Assembly: GCF_007750855.1 (NCBI RefSeq)
Contig: NZ_CP036291.1
Span: 6,484,905-6,548,904, forward strand
Direction of reading: 5' to 3'
DNA: 64,000 nt
Origin: Pirellulimonas nuda
GTDB lineage: Bacteria > Planctomycetota > Planctomycetia > Pirellulales > Lacipirellulaceae
Shown: positions 1-7,731 of the stretch, one piece after another
How the letters are laid out: each line of letters starts with the position of its first letter
Numbering within the stretch: position 1 is the first letter of the stretch
The notes under the pieces: model-generated
Told to the model about the DNA's origin: nothing
Databases searched by the model: none
Seen by the model: only the letters and a program-made list of their open reading frames with translations
Translations under genes and position numbers: made by a program

Positions 1-1324
1 CGGCCCAGTCGCTCAGCCGGGCGACGGTGATCAGCTCCGCCGGTTCAACCGGCGTGAGGTCGATCAGCTTGGCGGGGCCGACGCACACGGCCAGGTCCTG
101 GGCGTCCAGCGGCGCGGCGCCGTCGATGAAGTGCCGCGGCGCGTCGATGTGCGTCCCCGCGTGCGAGTACAGCGACAGCGTCGTGGCGTTCCAACCTTCT
201 TTGGCGATCGTCTTGGCGGGGCTGATCGCGACGCCCGGCATCTGGTTGTCGATCGGGCGGGAGAGGTCGATCACGCGCGTCGTGGGCAGGCCCTCCGGGC
301 GGACCGGCCGATCCACCAGAGACGACTGGTAGGCGGCCTCCACCACGCGGAGCGACTTGAGGTACTGGGCGCCCGCGGTCTCAAACGGCGCCCCCGAACG
401 CAGGCAATCGATGAAGTGCTGCTGTGTCGCGCGGACGCAGTCGCCGGCGAAGCCCTCGGTGCTAAACGTGTAGTCGTGCGGCCGCTCTGCTTCGCCCAGA
501 GGCTGCAGCGTGATCGCGCCGTCTCCCCACAATCGCAGGCTGCCGGAGTCTCCCTCTACCAGCATCTGTCCGAAGGTGAGACGCGGGTTGGCGTCGGTCG
601 ATTCGTTGAAGCGGTTGGCGTCCCACGTGCAGACGGCGCCGCTGGCCATCCGCAGCGTGAGCGTGCCGGCGTCCTCGCCGGCGATCACCGGGTTGAGCCG
701 GCGCAGCAGGGCGTAGATCGAATCGACCTCGCCCGCCAAGTAGCGGAAGGTGTCGATGAAGTGGACCCCCGTCTCGAACACCAGCAGCCGGGGCATGGTG
801 CGGAAGTAGGGCTGCCGGCCCAGGTAGGCGTCTTCGCCCCAGCCGTCTCCCATGCGGGTGCGGAACGAGATGGAGTGCACCCGGCCCACCGCGCCGCCAT
901 CCATCAGTCGCTTGATCTCGCGGTGCCACGGCTGGAAGCGGAAGTTCTCGTGCACCATCAGCGGCACGCCGGCGTCGGCCGCCGCGGCCACCACCTGCTC
1001 GGCGGTCCGCAGGTCGGGGGCGAGGGCCTTCTGGCAGATGATCGGCAGGCCCCGCTGGGCCGCGCGCCGCACGAGGTCGAGGTGCGAATCGGGGGGCGTG
1101 ATGATGTCTACGAAGTCGGGCTTTAGCGCGTCGATCGCCTGGTCGAAGTCGGAGAACGAGCCCGCCACGCCGTGCTGCTGCGCGGCCGCGGCCGCCTTGC
1201 CGGCGTCGCTGTCACAAATGCCGACCAACTCTGCCCCGTCGACACGCCGCCACGCGTCGAAGTGGAACTGCGCGAAGTAACCGGCGCCGATGGAAAGACC
1301 GCGGAGCGTGGGAGGGTTTGCCAT
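1..1324 (-). CDS. Gfo/Idh/MocA oxidoreductase fused to a cyclase domain (partial, runs off window)
   Basis: The frame is open from ATG at 1324 to the window edge (441 codons seen, C-terminus missing). I translated it line by line and found no stop or frame change. Residues 9-18 carry the Rossmann start GLSIGAGYFA. The usual EKP motif is replaced by QKA (CQKALAPD), and ENFRFQPW follows as in sugar dehydrogenases. After the C-terminal oxidoreductase domain (to about 340) a second domain begins near IDLSRPIDNQ (352-361). It contains HAGTHIDAPRHF (388-399), the metal-binding HxGTHxDxPxH signature of the cyclase / kynurenine-formamidase-like family (PF04199). The first half should bind NAD(P) and oxidise a sugar or inositol-like substrate; the second should be a metal hydrolase. 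Substrate unknown. The fusion is directly seen; a joint pathway is inference. Confidence 0.85.
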   Translation of the reverse strand, partial: MANPPTLRGLSIGAGYFAQFHFDAWRRVDGAELVGICDSDAGKAAAAAQQHGVAGSFSDFDQAIDALKPDFVDIITPPDSHLDLVRRAAQRGLPIICQKALAPDLRTAEQVVAAAADAGVPLMVHENFRFQPWHREIKRLMDGGAVGRVHSISFRTRMGDGWGEDAYLGRQPYFRTMPRLLVFETGVHFIDTFRYLAGEVDSIYALLRRLNPVIAGEDAGTLTLRMASGAVCTWDANRFNESTDANPRLTFGQMLVEGDSGSLRLWGDGAITLQPLGEAERPHDYTFSTEGFAGDCVRATQQHFIDCLRSGAPFETAGAQYLKSLRVVEAAYQSSLVDRPVRPEGLPTTRVIDLSRPIDNQMPGVAISPAKTIAKEGWNATTLSLYSHAGTHIDAPRHFIDGAAPLDAQDLAVCVGPAKLIDLTPVEPAELITVARLSDWA

Positions 1325-1559
1325 GGGGCCGCCAAGTGCGATCAGATCGCGATAGAAGAGAGAACACGGTTCAGTCGAGTCTGTAGCATAACCAGAGCGG
1401 GTCGGCCCAGAGACGGCCAATCGCTTAGGATGGCTCCAGCGAACCGGCTCGACAATACCTTCACCGACTCAAGCAACGCAAGTTCCGCGACCGCGCTGCG
1501 CTGCGCGGCTGGCGGGCTTGGCGGGTTGCCTCATTGCGACTTCCCAGGGGCGGCGTCCG

Positions 1560-1877
1560 ATGAACGACTACTGGCTGATCACCACCACCACGGGCGACCA
1601 CGCCGTCGCCGAGCGCATCGCTGTGCAATTGGTCGAGCAGCGGCTGGCGGCCTGCGTGCAGGTCAGCGGTCCGATCCGCAGCACCTACCACTGGCAGGGC
1701 GCCATCGAGACGGGCGAAGAATGGCTGGTCACGGCCAAGAGCCGGTCCGACCTGTTCAGTCGGGTCGAGCAAACGATCGTCGGGCTTCACCCGTACGACG
1801 TGCCAGAAGTTGTGGCGACGCCGCTGACCGCGGTGGGCGCCGCCTACGGCGCGTGGCTGGCCGCGTCGCTGAAGTAG
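1560..1877 (+). CDS. cutA: CutA1 family divalent-cation tolerance protein
   Basis: A 105-residue protein of normal CutA1 length. It carries the family marks RLAACVQV (28-35), YHWQGAI (43-49) and HPYDVPEV (77-84). CutA1 proteins are small trimeric cytoplasmic proteins of ferredoxin-like fold linked to tolerance of divalent metals such as copper; their biochemical role is unsettled. The start is ATG at 1560, since the 14 codons before it in the same frame resemble no CutA and the family begins at this point. The gene is divergent from the oxidoreductase, with 235 bases between the starts in which I see no clear promoter. A minus-strand frame for a small secreted protein overlaps its last 122 bases. 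Confidence 0.9.
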   Translation: MNDYWLITTTTGDHAVAERIAVQLVEQRLAACVQVSGPIRSTYHWQGAIETGEEWLVTAKSRSDLFSRVEQTIVGLHPYDVPEVVATPLTAVGAAYGAWLAASLK

Positions 1878-2100
1878 CGGCCGCGCCCGCCGGCGCGCAG
1901 GCCAGCAGCGCCAGGGTCGACCCCATCAGTTGCAGCGCCGCCACCAGCGACGGGTGGGGCAGCGGCGGGGGGGGCGTCGCGGCGCGGAACCAGGCGGGAC
2001 GCTCCCAGCCGTGGCTGGTGCGGACCCACGACGGCTCGGTCTGGGCCCGCGAGACGGGCGCCGCGGACAACAGCATCGTGATCAACAGGAGCTTTCTCAC
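1756..2100 (-). CDS. possible small secreted protein
   Basis: A GTG start at 2100 would give about 114 residues. The beginning, VRKLLLITMLLSAAPVSRA, is a good signal peptide with a likely cut before QTEPSW. A tryptophan-rich stretch and one hydrophobic segment (LVAALQLMGSTLALLACAP) follow. The C-terminal third is arginine-rich, low in complexity and antisense to cutA, so the true end may lie earlier (near 1880) with a frame error, or the whole frame may be chance in G+C-rich DNA. A run of G lies just upstream of the start. Not recognised as a named family; I give it modest weight because signal peptide and hydrophobic segment occur in a sensible order. Confidence 0.35.
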   Translation of the reverse strand: MRKLLLITMLLSAAPVSRAQTEPSWVRTSHGWERPAWFRAATPPPPLPHPSLVAALQLMGSTLALLACAPAGAAATSATRPATRRRRRPPRSAASPQLLARRTGEARRSFARPD

Positions 2101-2247
2101 GCAGCCCCCCAAGGCAAGCGGGGGGCCGTTCGCGCGCCGCAATCGGGCCGGCGGCGCTAACTGCTTGCGGCGCCTGCACTTCGCTCTTGGCAGGCGGCGG
2201 GCCGCGGGATCGCGACGCGGCGATTTCGCCACACGGCCCGCGGGGGC

Positions 2248-2267
2248 GCGTGGCGGAAACGCCACGC
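2248..2267. other. 8-bp perfect hairpin with GAAA loop
   Basis: The arms GCGTGGCG (2248-2255) and CGCCACGC (2260-2267) enclose a GAAA tetraloop, an exceptionally stable RNA hairpin if transcribed. It lies between the small secreted frame and the TPR gene. No T tract follows on either strand, so it is not a classical terminator. Function unknown. The rest of 2101-2515 shows nothing else I can support. Confidence 0.4.
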
Positions 2268-2515
2268 CCCGGCGGGGCCGGGTCTAGGTGTCCACCCCTC
2301 CGCGGGGTGCGGCGTTTGCCCGGTCGACAGGACCGACAACTCCGGAAGACTCGATTTTCTGGCCGTTACTGCCTGCGCCGCACCGGTTTACGGCGCGACT
2401 TTTGGCGGAGTGTTTGGGCCCCGGGCCGCGTAGGGATAGAATCCAGGCGCTGCGTCGGGGTCGGGCGCAGCAACGACGATGTTCAACGCGCACGCCCAAT
2501 TTGGAGAGCCCGCAC

Positions 2516-3031
2516 GTGGTCCGACTCGCAGCCAAACAACTCGAAAAAGCGACGCTGGAAGCGGAAGGTTACCTAGAGCTGGGGATGAGGCCACACGCCC
2601 TGGCCGCGCTGCAGCGACGCGGCAAACTAGTGCACGGCGACGCCCGGGCCTGCTACCTGCTGGGCGAAACGCTCCGCGAGCTGGACCGTTACCGCGACGC
2701 CCTCTACCCGCTGCAACGCAGCGCCGCCCTGGACGGCGACAACCTGCACGTGTGGCTCGCGCTGGGGTGGTGTTACAAACGGACCGGGCAGCTCCGGCGG
2801 GCGATCGAGGCCCTGGAGCGCGCCATGGAGCACGAGCCGCGTCAGGCGATCTTGCACTACAATCTGGCCTGCTACTGGAGCCTCGCCGGGCAACGCGGGC
2901 CCGCGATCGAGTGCCTGGCGCGGGCGCTGGAGCTGGACGCGGAGTTCCGCTACCTGATCCCCGAAGAGCACGACTTCGACGCGATCCGCAACGACCCCGA
3001 CTTCCGCATGCTCACGGCGGTGGTGGTTTAG
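2516..3031 (+). CDS. tetratricopeptide-repeat protein
   Basis: A protein of 171 residues made almost wholly of TPR helices. Units are visible around LELGMRPHALAAL, YLLGETLRELDRYRDAL, WLALGWCYKRTGQLRRAI and YNLACYWSLAGQRGPAI, ending in the common tail DFDAIRNDPDF. Such proteins are scaffolds for protein contacts; no enzymatic role is visible. The frame stays open far upstream, but GTG at 2516 is chosen because a GGAGAG ribosome-binding site lies about 8 bases before it and the upstream residues are low in complexity. It is convergent with the BBP7 gene; a hairpin terminator lies between them. Confidence 0.8.
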   Translation: MVRLAAKQLEKATLEAEGYLELGMRPHALAALQRRGKLVHGDARACYLLGETLRELDRYRDALYPLQRSAALDGDNLHVWLALGWCYKRTGQLRRAIEALERAMEHEPRQAILHYNLACYWSLAGQRGPAIECLARALELDAEFRYLIPEEHDFDAIRNDPDFRMLTAVVV

Positions 3032-3153
3032 GCATCGGCGCTCGAAAGCGGGATGGGCCGGGTCCGAAGCGAGGGGACTCCGGCTCCTTTCGCACCGAGC
3101 CCCATGACGGGCCAGCGTCCCCCCGCGGTGGACTCGACCCATCCAACAAAACA

Positions 3154-3187
3154 AAACCGCCCGGTCGCTTGAGCGACCGGGCGGTTT
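3154..3187. terminator. intrinsic terminator between convergent genes
   Basis: A perfect 15-bp stem (3154-3168 with 3173-3187) has a TTGA loop. Read on the minus strand it is followed by a T-rich run (TTTTGTTTTGTT), which makes it a strong terminator for the BBP7 gene ending at 3215. On the plus strand it can also end the TPR transcript, though the T run there is weaker. Confidence 0.85.
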
Positions 3188-3214
3188 GTTCGTTTCACGT
3201 GTAGCAGCCGGCGA

Positions 3215-5062
3215 CTAGAACTTGCACTCGGCGCCCAACTGCAGGCCTTGCAGGAAGAGCGAGTCGGTCGAGTCGATGTAGCCGACGTGGCGGTGGTTCA
3301 TCCAGTTGCTCGGCACCTGGTTCTGCGCCGTGGCGATGCCGGAGACCGCGATCAAGCGGTACGCGGCGGTGGCCCGCCACCGGCAGCTAAGCTGGTAGGC
3401 GACGCCGGTGCGGAGCTCGCCCAAGAAGGCGACTTGGTCCTTGTCGGAGCGGACCGCGGCGTCGCCGCCGGTGCCGACAAACCGCACCATGCCGCCGCCG
3501 TCGGTGTAGACGCGTTGGTAGGCCTCGATGTGGTTGTTGTAGACGCCGAAGTTGGTGTCCGCGAAGACCGACCAGTGGCACCCACACATCCAGTTCATGC
3601 TGCAGCCAAGCTGGAAGCCGACCATGTTGTTGTCGACCTCGATGTCGTGCAGCAGCACGTTGTCGTCTGGCGGGAAGCCACCCACGTAGGCGGTGGGGTT
3701 GGTTCCGACGGGGGCGGGCATGACGCCGCCGGCGCCGTCGTCAACGGTGAACATCACCGCGTTCTGGAAGCTCTCGTCCAGCTTCAGGTAGCGTACGCCC
3801 AGCAGGCCGTTGCACACAAAGCGGCGCTTCGGGGCGCAGGTGTTGCAGGACATCGGGGCGCACCCGTCGTAGCCGCCGCAGTCGGAGACCGCGGTGCAGG
3901 CGCCGTAGCCGGCGCTGGGGCTGCAACCCGCGGACGAGGGGGTGCCGAACCGCCAGAAGTTGAGCTCGACGTTCTGGGCGTTAAACGACTGACGCACGCG
4001 GTTGGCCAGCACGCGGATGTCGTTCACACCCGGCTGGTACGGCATCGCGTCTTCGATGGGCATCTGATAGTCGTAGTAGTGATTCACCGGGCGGTAGGCG
4101 TAGTTGGCGCCGCCGGTGCCGTCGCGGTCGTACTCGATGCCGGCGTAGTTGATGTTGCCGTACATACGCGTAGTGCCGCCGAAGTTGTCGGTCATCAGGG
4201 CCGTTTCGGTCTGATCCGCGATGCCCCAGTAGCCGAGCTCCCAAGCAAAGGGGCGGGTCCCCGAGCAGTCGCAGGCCGAGGCGCAACCGAAGGTGCTGCC
4301 GAAGCGGATCTCACCCCCCCCCTGGATGCCGGGGTTGGCGGCGTTGCTGGAGAGGTAGGTGACCGAGTCGTTCGGGTAGTACGGGTAGGCGGCCGGCGTG
4401 TTGGGCACGTACGTGGCCACCTTGGTGTCGCCGATGTTGCTGCGCTGCAGCAGCAGGCCGTAGGCGCCCACAAACCACTGCCGGCGCGGCGTGGGGGTGT
4501 AGCAGCCCGCGCCGTAGTCGCAGCAGCCCGAGTCGGGGTAGCCGGCATAGCCGCTGCACCCGGTGGTGCAGCCGGCGGCCGGGGCCCCGGTGTAGCCCGA
4601 CCAATCGGCCGCGCCTTGGTTGCAGTTGCAGTCGCCCTGCGCGGGGCTGCCCGAGTAGGCGGCCGGGTGCGAGTACGCCTCGGCCGACGGGTAGCTGTTG
4701 TAGCCCCCCTGCGGCGCGGGCATCGGCTGACCGGGCTGCTGGCCCATCGCCGGCGCGGGCGCTGGGTTCACCGGTCGCGCCGGCTGAGGCACTTGTTCTT
4801 GCGGCGTCGGCAGGTCGGCGTTCTGCGCGGCGTAGGCGACACGCGGCGCGGGGCCGTAGTTCACCTGCGGGTAGGCCGGCGGCTGAGTCGCCTGCTGCTG
4901 GTAGTAGGGCTGTGGGTAGGGCTGCTGCGCGGGCGCCTGGGGGCGCTGGGCGGGCGAGTAGGCGCCGGGCCCGTAGGCCGGGTACTGCGCCGCCGCCATC
5001 TGGGCGAGCATCGCTGCGAGCGCGAACGTCGCGCCGCGTGTAGCCTGAGACTGGAGCTTCAT
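3215..5062 (-). CDS. BBP7-family outer-membrane beta-barrel protein
   Basis: A 615-residue protein with a signal peptide (MKLQSQATRGATFALAAMLA, cut near AAAQ). A proline/glutamine/tyrosine-rich segment covers about residues 26-135. Clusters of closely spaced cysteines follow (DCNCNQ, GCTTGCSGY, GCCDYGAGC, CASACDCSG, CAPMSCNTC). The C-terminal half has alternating polar and aromatic strands ending in ECKF, a terminal phenylalanine as in outer-membrane barrels. The motif RRRQWFVGAYGLLLQR-like start of the barrel (about 197-212) and the YLKLDESF and GFQLG elements match the planctomycete BBP7 group. It probably sits in the outer membrane; its cargo is unknown. The pairs of cysteines suggest disulfide cross-links. 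Confidence 0.75.
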   Translation of the reverse strand: MKLQSQATRGATFALAAMLAQMAAAQYPAYGPGAYSPAQRPQAPAQQPYPQPYYQQQATQPPAYPQVNYGPAPRVAYAAQNADLPTPQEQVPQPARPVNPAPAPAMGQQPGQPMPAPQGGYNSYPSAEAYSHPAAYSGSPAQGDCNCNQGAADWSGYTGAPAAGCTTGCSGYAGYPDSGCCDYGAGCYTPTPRRQWFVGAYGLLLQRSNIGDTKVATYVPNTPAAYPYYPNDSVTYLSSNAANPGIQGGGEIRFGSTFGCASACDCSGTRPFAWELGYWGIADQTETALMTDNFGGTTRMYGNINYAGIEYDRDGTGGANYAYRPVNHYYDYQMPIEDAMPYQPGVNDIRVLANRVRQSFNAQNVELNFWRFGTPSSAGCSPSAGYGACTAVSDCGGYDGCAPMSCNTCAPKRRFVCNGLLGVRYLKLDESFQNAVMFTVDDGAGGVMPAPVGTNPTAYVGGFPPDDNVLLHDIEVDNNMVGFQLGCSMNWMCGCHWSVFADTNFGVYNNHIEAYQRVYTDGGGMVRFVGTGGDAAVRSDKDQVAFLGELRTGVAYQLSCRWRATAAYRLIAVSGIATAQNQVPSNWMNHRHVGYIDSTDSLFLQGLQLGAECKF

Positions 5063-5454
5063 CCTTGAACTCTCCTGTTAGTCCGTCGTGGGTCGCGACG
5101 GCCGGGGCGGCGCGGGCCGTTCTGGGCCGATCGTTCTTGCTGAGAGGCGCGCGTCCGCCGCGGGCCCCAAGCCGAGGGATTACGGGCCCCCGGCTGAGAC
5201 GCGGGTAAGCGCCTCACCAGACGTTTTCGACCGTGGCGGACCGTGCCGGCGCTACAATTCGCGCATCCGGACCTAGGAACGACCGAGCGCGGCCGCTACA
5301 CGCGCAACGCTGAGAAAAGAGGCCGCAGAGGCCCGGCGCCGCTTAATCGGAAAAGCTTGCCTCACGCGACCAGGGGGCCGGGCTATCCGCGAGCCGGGCC
5401 GTCCTCGGCCCCGGCGCGGGGGCCGGACGCGTGTGTGGCAGAATCACCCGCACC
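5063..5454. other. gene-free stretch upstream of BBP7 gene and downstream of parA
   Basis: About 390 bases without a believable gene. It must hold the 5' leader and promoter of the BBP7 gene (read leftwards from 5062), but I could not find a convincing -35/-10 pair. Short open frames here show no domain or signal. Confidence 0.4.
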
Positions 5455-5489
5455 GCGCCGGGGGCGGGGGCGGGGACGCCCCGGCTCGC
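5455..5489. repeat. G+C-rich REP-like element
   Basis: The unit GCGCCGGGGGCGGGG followed by ACGCCCCGGCTCGC is shared with 39930-39958 and, inverted, with 39876-39904; a shorter related copy is at 26045-26063. Here a GGCGGG step is duplicated. It lies just downstream of the parA stop codon. No coding potential. Confidence 0.6.
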
Positions 5490-5517
5490 TGGCGGCTCGG
5501 TGGGAGGGCGGGCGGCG

Positions 5518-6336
5518 CTAGGCGGCCGTGGTCAGCAGCTTGCGGCCGGCGTAGTAGGCTTCTACCTCGGCGCCGAGCGAGGCGTAGTCTTCGGCACCAC
5601 GCGAGTCGGCGGCGTAGCCGAAGATCGACTGCCCGAAGCTGGGCGCCTCGGCCAGGCGGATGTTGCGGCGCACGCGGGTTTCGAACAACCGCACGCTGCT
5701 CCAAACCGGGCCCGAGCCGCGGAGCTGGCCGAAGAACCGGCCGACGTCTTCGCTTACCTCGGTCGCTAGGCGGGTGCCCGATTCGTACATGCAGAGCACC
5801 ACTCCGGCCATCCGCAGCCGCGGGTTGAGCCGCTCGGACACCAGGCCGACCGTCTGCATCAGCTTCGACAGGCCGTGCAGCGCCAAGAAGTGGGGCTGCA
5901 TCGGCAGGAAGACGTCCTCGACCGCGGTAAGCGCGTTGAGCGTCAGCACGCCGAGCGACGGGGGGCAGTCGATCAGCAGGTAGTCGAAGCGGTCTGCTTG
6001 CGACGCTAGCTTGTCTCGCAGGATCACCTCGCGTCCCACCACGCCGGCCAGCTCGACCTCTACGGCGGCCAGGTCGATGTGCGCGGGGGCGACCTGCAGG
6101 TTCGTGTCGCCGTGGCGCCACAGGTCGTCCAGCGTGGCGTCGCCGGCCAGCAGGTCGTACATCGTGGCTTCGGGCCGCTTGGGGTCGACCCCCAGGTGGA
6201 TCGACGCGTGGGCCTGGGGGTCCATGTCCAGCAGGCCGACGCGGAACCCGGAGCGGGCCAGGGCGGCGCTCAGGTTGACGGCCGTGGTGGTTTTCCCCAC
6301 GCCCCCTTTCTGATTAATGACCGCGATCGACCGCAT
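5518..6336 (-). CDS. ParA/Soj-family ATPase
   Basis: A 272-residue protein of normal ParA length. It has the deviant Walker A KGGVGKTTT (10-18), LLDMDPQAH (35-43) and Walker B LLIDCPPSLG (120-129). The family's ATP-dependent DNA-bound patterns position chromosomes, plasmids or protein complexes. No parB or parS cluster is adjacent, so it may be an orphan ParA for cargo positioning rather than the chromosomal Soj. ATG at 6336 starts directly at the conserved MRSIAVINQKGG. It stands alone on its strand; the ABC operon diverges from it across a 362-base gap. Confidence 0.9.
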   Translation of the reverse strand: MRSIAVINQKGGVGKTTTAVNLSAALARSGFRVGLLDMDPQAHASIHLGVDPKRPEATMYDLLAGDATLDDLWRHGDTNLQVAPAHIDLAAVEVELAGVVGREVILRDKLASQADRFDYLLIDCPPSLGVLTLNALTAVEDVFLPMQPHFLALHGLSKLMQTVGLVSERLNPRLRMAGVVLCMYESGTRLATEVSEDVGRFFGQLRGSGPVWSSVRLFETRVRRNIRLAEAPSFGQSIFGYAADSRGAEDYASLGAEVEAYYAGRKLLTTAA

Positions 6337-6366
6337 GGGGATTCCTCTATCTGGCGTGAAAGCTTC

Positions 6367-6394
6367 CTAGCCGACGGGCTACGCCCCGTTGGCG
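6367..6394. repeat. short palindromic intergenic repeat
   Basis: The unit CTAGCCGACGGGCTACGCCC followed by CGTTGGCG is nearly identical to 63836-63863 at the other end of the window. It can fold as an imperfect hairpin (CCGACGGG with CCCGTTGG). Confidence 0.6.
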
Positions 6395-6698
6395 CGGCGT
6401 CCCCACGGGGGCGGGAGTCTAGATGCACGCCCCACCCCAGGCCCAGAGCAATCGCCCCCTGGAAAGAAGTGGTGGGCCGACTGGGGCGCCTGGGAGATTT
6501 ATCCGAACCGGCCCCGGCGGGGGTCCGTAGCGTAAGAGTCGCCCCTGAAAACCGCTGCGCACCGGTCGCGGCGGGCCGGGCGGCCGCCTAGACAACCCAG
6601 AGCAACCAGGGCTACCCTAACGGGCCAGTGCGGGTTTTTTCGCCAAGGATCCGCTGCTAGCGGCCCCGCCGCCCCTTCTTCCGGAGCAACGCACAACG
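6395..6698. other. gene-free stretch between parA and the ABC operon
   Basis: About 300 bases containing the divergent control region of parA and the ABC operon. A CCGGAG ribosome-binding site lies 12-17 bases before the ATG at 6699. I see no clear promoter hexamers and no gene. Confidence 0.4.
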
Positions 6699-7496
6699 AT
6701 GAGTGATTCGACGACCGACCCCGCGGACGGGCAGACCAATCGGCCGGAGGCCGTGCCAGGCCGGCCGGAGGCCATGATCGAGGCGGTCGGCCTCTCGAAG
6801 TTCTACGGCGACTTTGCCGCCACGCGGGACGTTACGTTCACGGTCCGCACGGGCGAGGTAGCGGCGTTCCTCGGCCCCAACGGCGCCGGCAAGAGCACCA
6901 CCATGAAGCTGCTCACCGGCTACCTGGCGCCCAGCGCCGGCGAGGCCCGCATCGCCGGCTTCGACATGTTCAAGGATCGCATCGACGGCTCGCGGCGGCT
7001 GGGCTACCTGCCGGAGAACGGCCCCCTCTACCCGGACATGTCGCCCCGATCGAGCCTGCAGTTCTTCGGCCGGATCCGCGGCCTGAGCACGGCGCAGATC
7101 GAAGACCGCATCGAGAAGGTGGTCGACCTGTGCCGGCTCTCCAGCGTGATCGGCAAGCCGGTCGGCAAGCTCTCCAAGGGCTTCCGTCAACGCGTCGGCA
7201 TGGCCCAGGTGCTGCTGCACGAGCCGGACGTGCTGATCCTGGACGAGCCGACCGCGGGGCTCGACCCCAACCAGATCCGCGAGGTGCGCAAGATGATCCG
7301 CACGCTGGGCGAGACCAAGACCATCCTGCTGAGCACGCACATCCTGCAGGAAGTAGAGGCCATGTGTAACCGCGTGATCTTTATCAACGAGGGGCGCGTC
7401 GTGTTCGACGGCACGCCGCTGGGTTTCAAAGCGGCCGAGGCCGACCTTGACCAGCGGTTCCAGCAGCTCACCAGCGGCGGCGCCGCCATCGCGTAA
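6699..7496 (+). CDS. ABC transporter ATP-binding protein (GldA-like)
   Basis: A 265-residue ATPase with Walker A GPNGAGKST (59-67), signature LSKGFRQ (158-164), Walker B VLILDEP (178-184), the D-loop GLD and switch histidine in LSTHIL. The first 25 residues are a polar extension before the domain proper (MIEAVGLSKFYG); an internal start at residue 26 is possible. It is followed on the same strand by a fused permease/GldG-like protein and a DUF4340 protein, the usual neighbourhood of ABC-2 systems related to GldAFG of gliding bacteria. It should energise that membrane complex. The substrate is unknown and motility is not implied. Confidence 0.9.
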   Translation: MSDSTTDPADGQTNRPEAVPGRPEAMIEAVGLSKFYGDFAATRDVTFTVRTGEVAAFLGPNGAGKSTTMKLLTGYLAPSAGEARIAGFDMFKDRIDGSRRLGYLPENGPLYPDMSPRSSLQFFGRIRGLSTAQIEDRIEKVVDLCRLSSVIGKPVGKLSKGFRQRVGMAQVLLHEPDVLILDEPTAGLDPNQIREVRKMIRTLGETKTILLSTHILQEVEAMCNRVIFINEGRVVFDGTPLGFKAAEADLDQRFQQLTSGGAAIA

Positions 7497-7501
7497 GTGA
7501 A

Positions 7502-7680
7502 ACCACAGAGTCACTAAGGACACTGAGACGGACAGAGGAACCAGGAAAGCCCAATGTCCAAGCCCCAATGACCAAGAGATGAAACGCGGTAGTTCAGTTG
7601 CAATTGGTTATTCAGGCTTGATCATCGGTTGTTTTGATTTCTTTCTCTGTTCGTCTCTGTGACCTCCGTGGCTCTGTGGT
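7502..7680. repeat. inverted-repeat element inside the ABC operon
   Basis: The left arm (7502-7538, ACCACAGAGTCACTAAGGAC...) and right arm (7642-7680, ...GTGGCTCTGTGGT) are imperfect complements and belong to the family seen at 14685-14988. A second short motif between them (CCAATGTCCAAG, CCAATGACCAAG) recurs at 25956-26018. It separates the ATPase from the permease gene by 235 bases. Confidence 0.65.
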
Positions 7681-7731
7681 GAGTTTTTATTGCTTTCCAA
7701 TCACCAGTCTCTACTCACCACGACCCAACTG

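Noticed and set aside
3248-5068. A 606-codon plus-strand frame across the BBP7 gene
   Set aside because: Val/Ala/Gly/Arg-rich shadow of the real gene with no recognisable motif.
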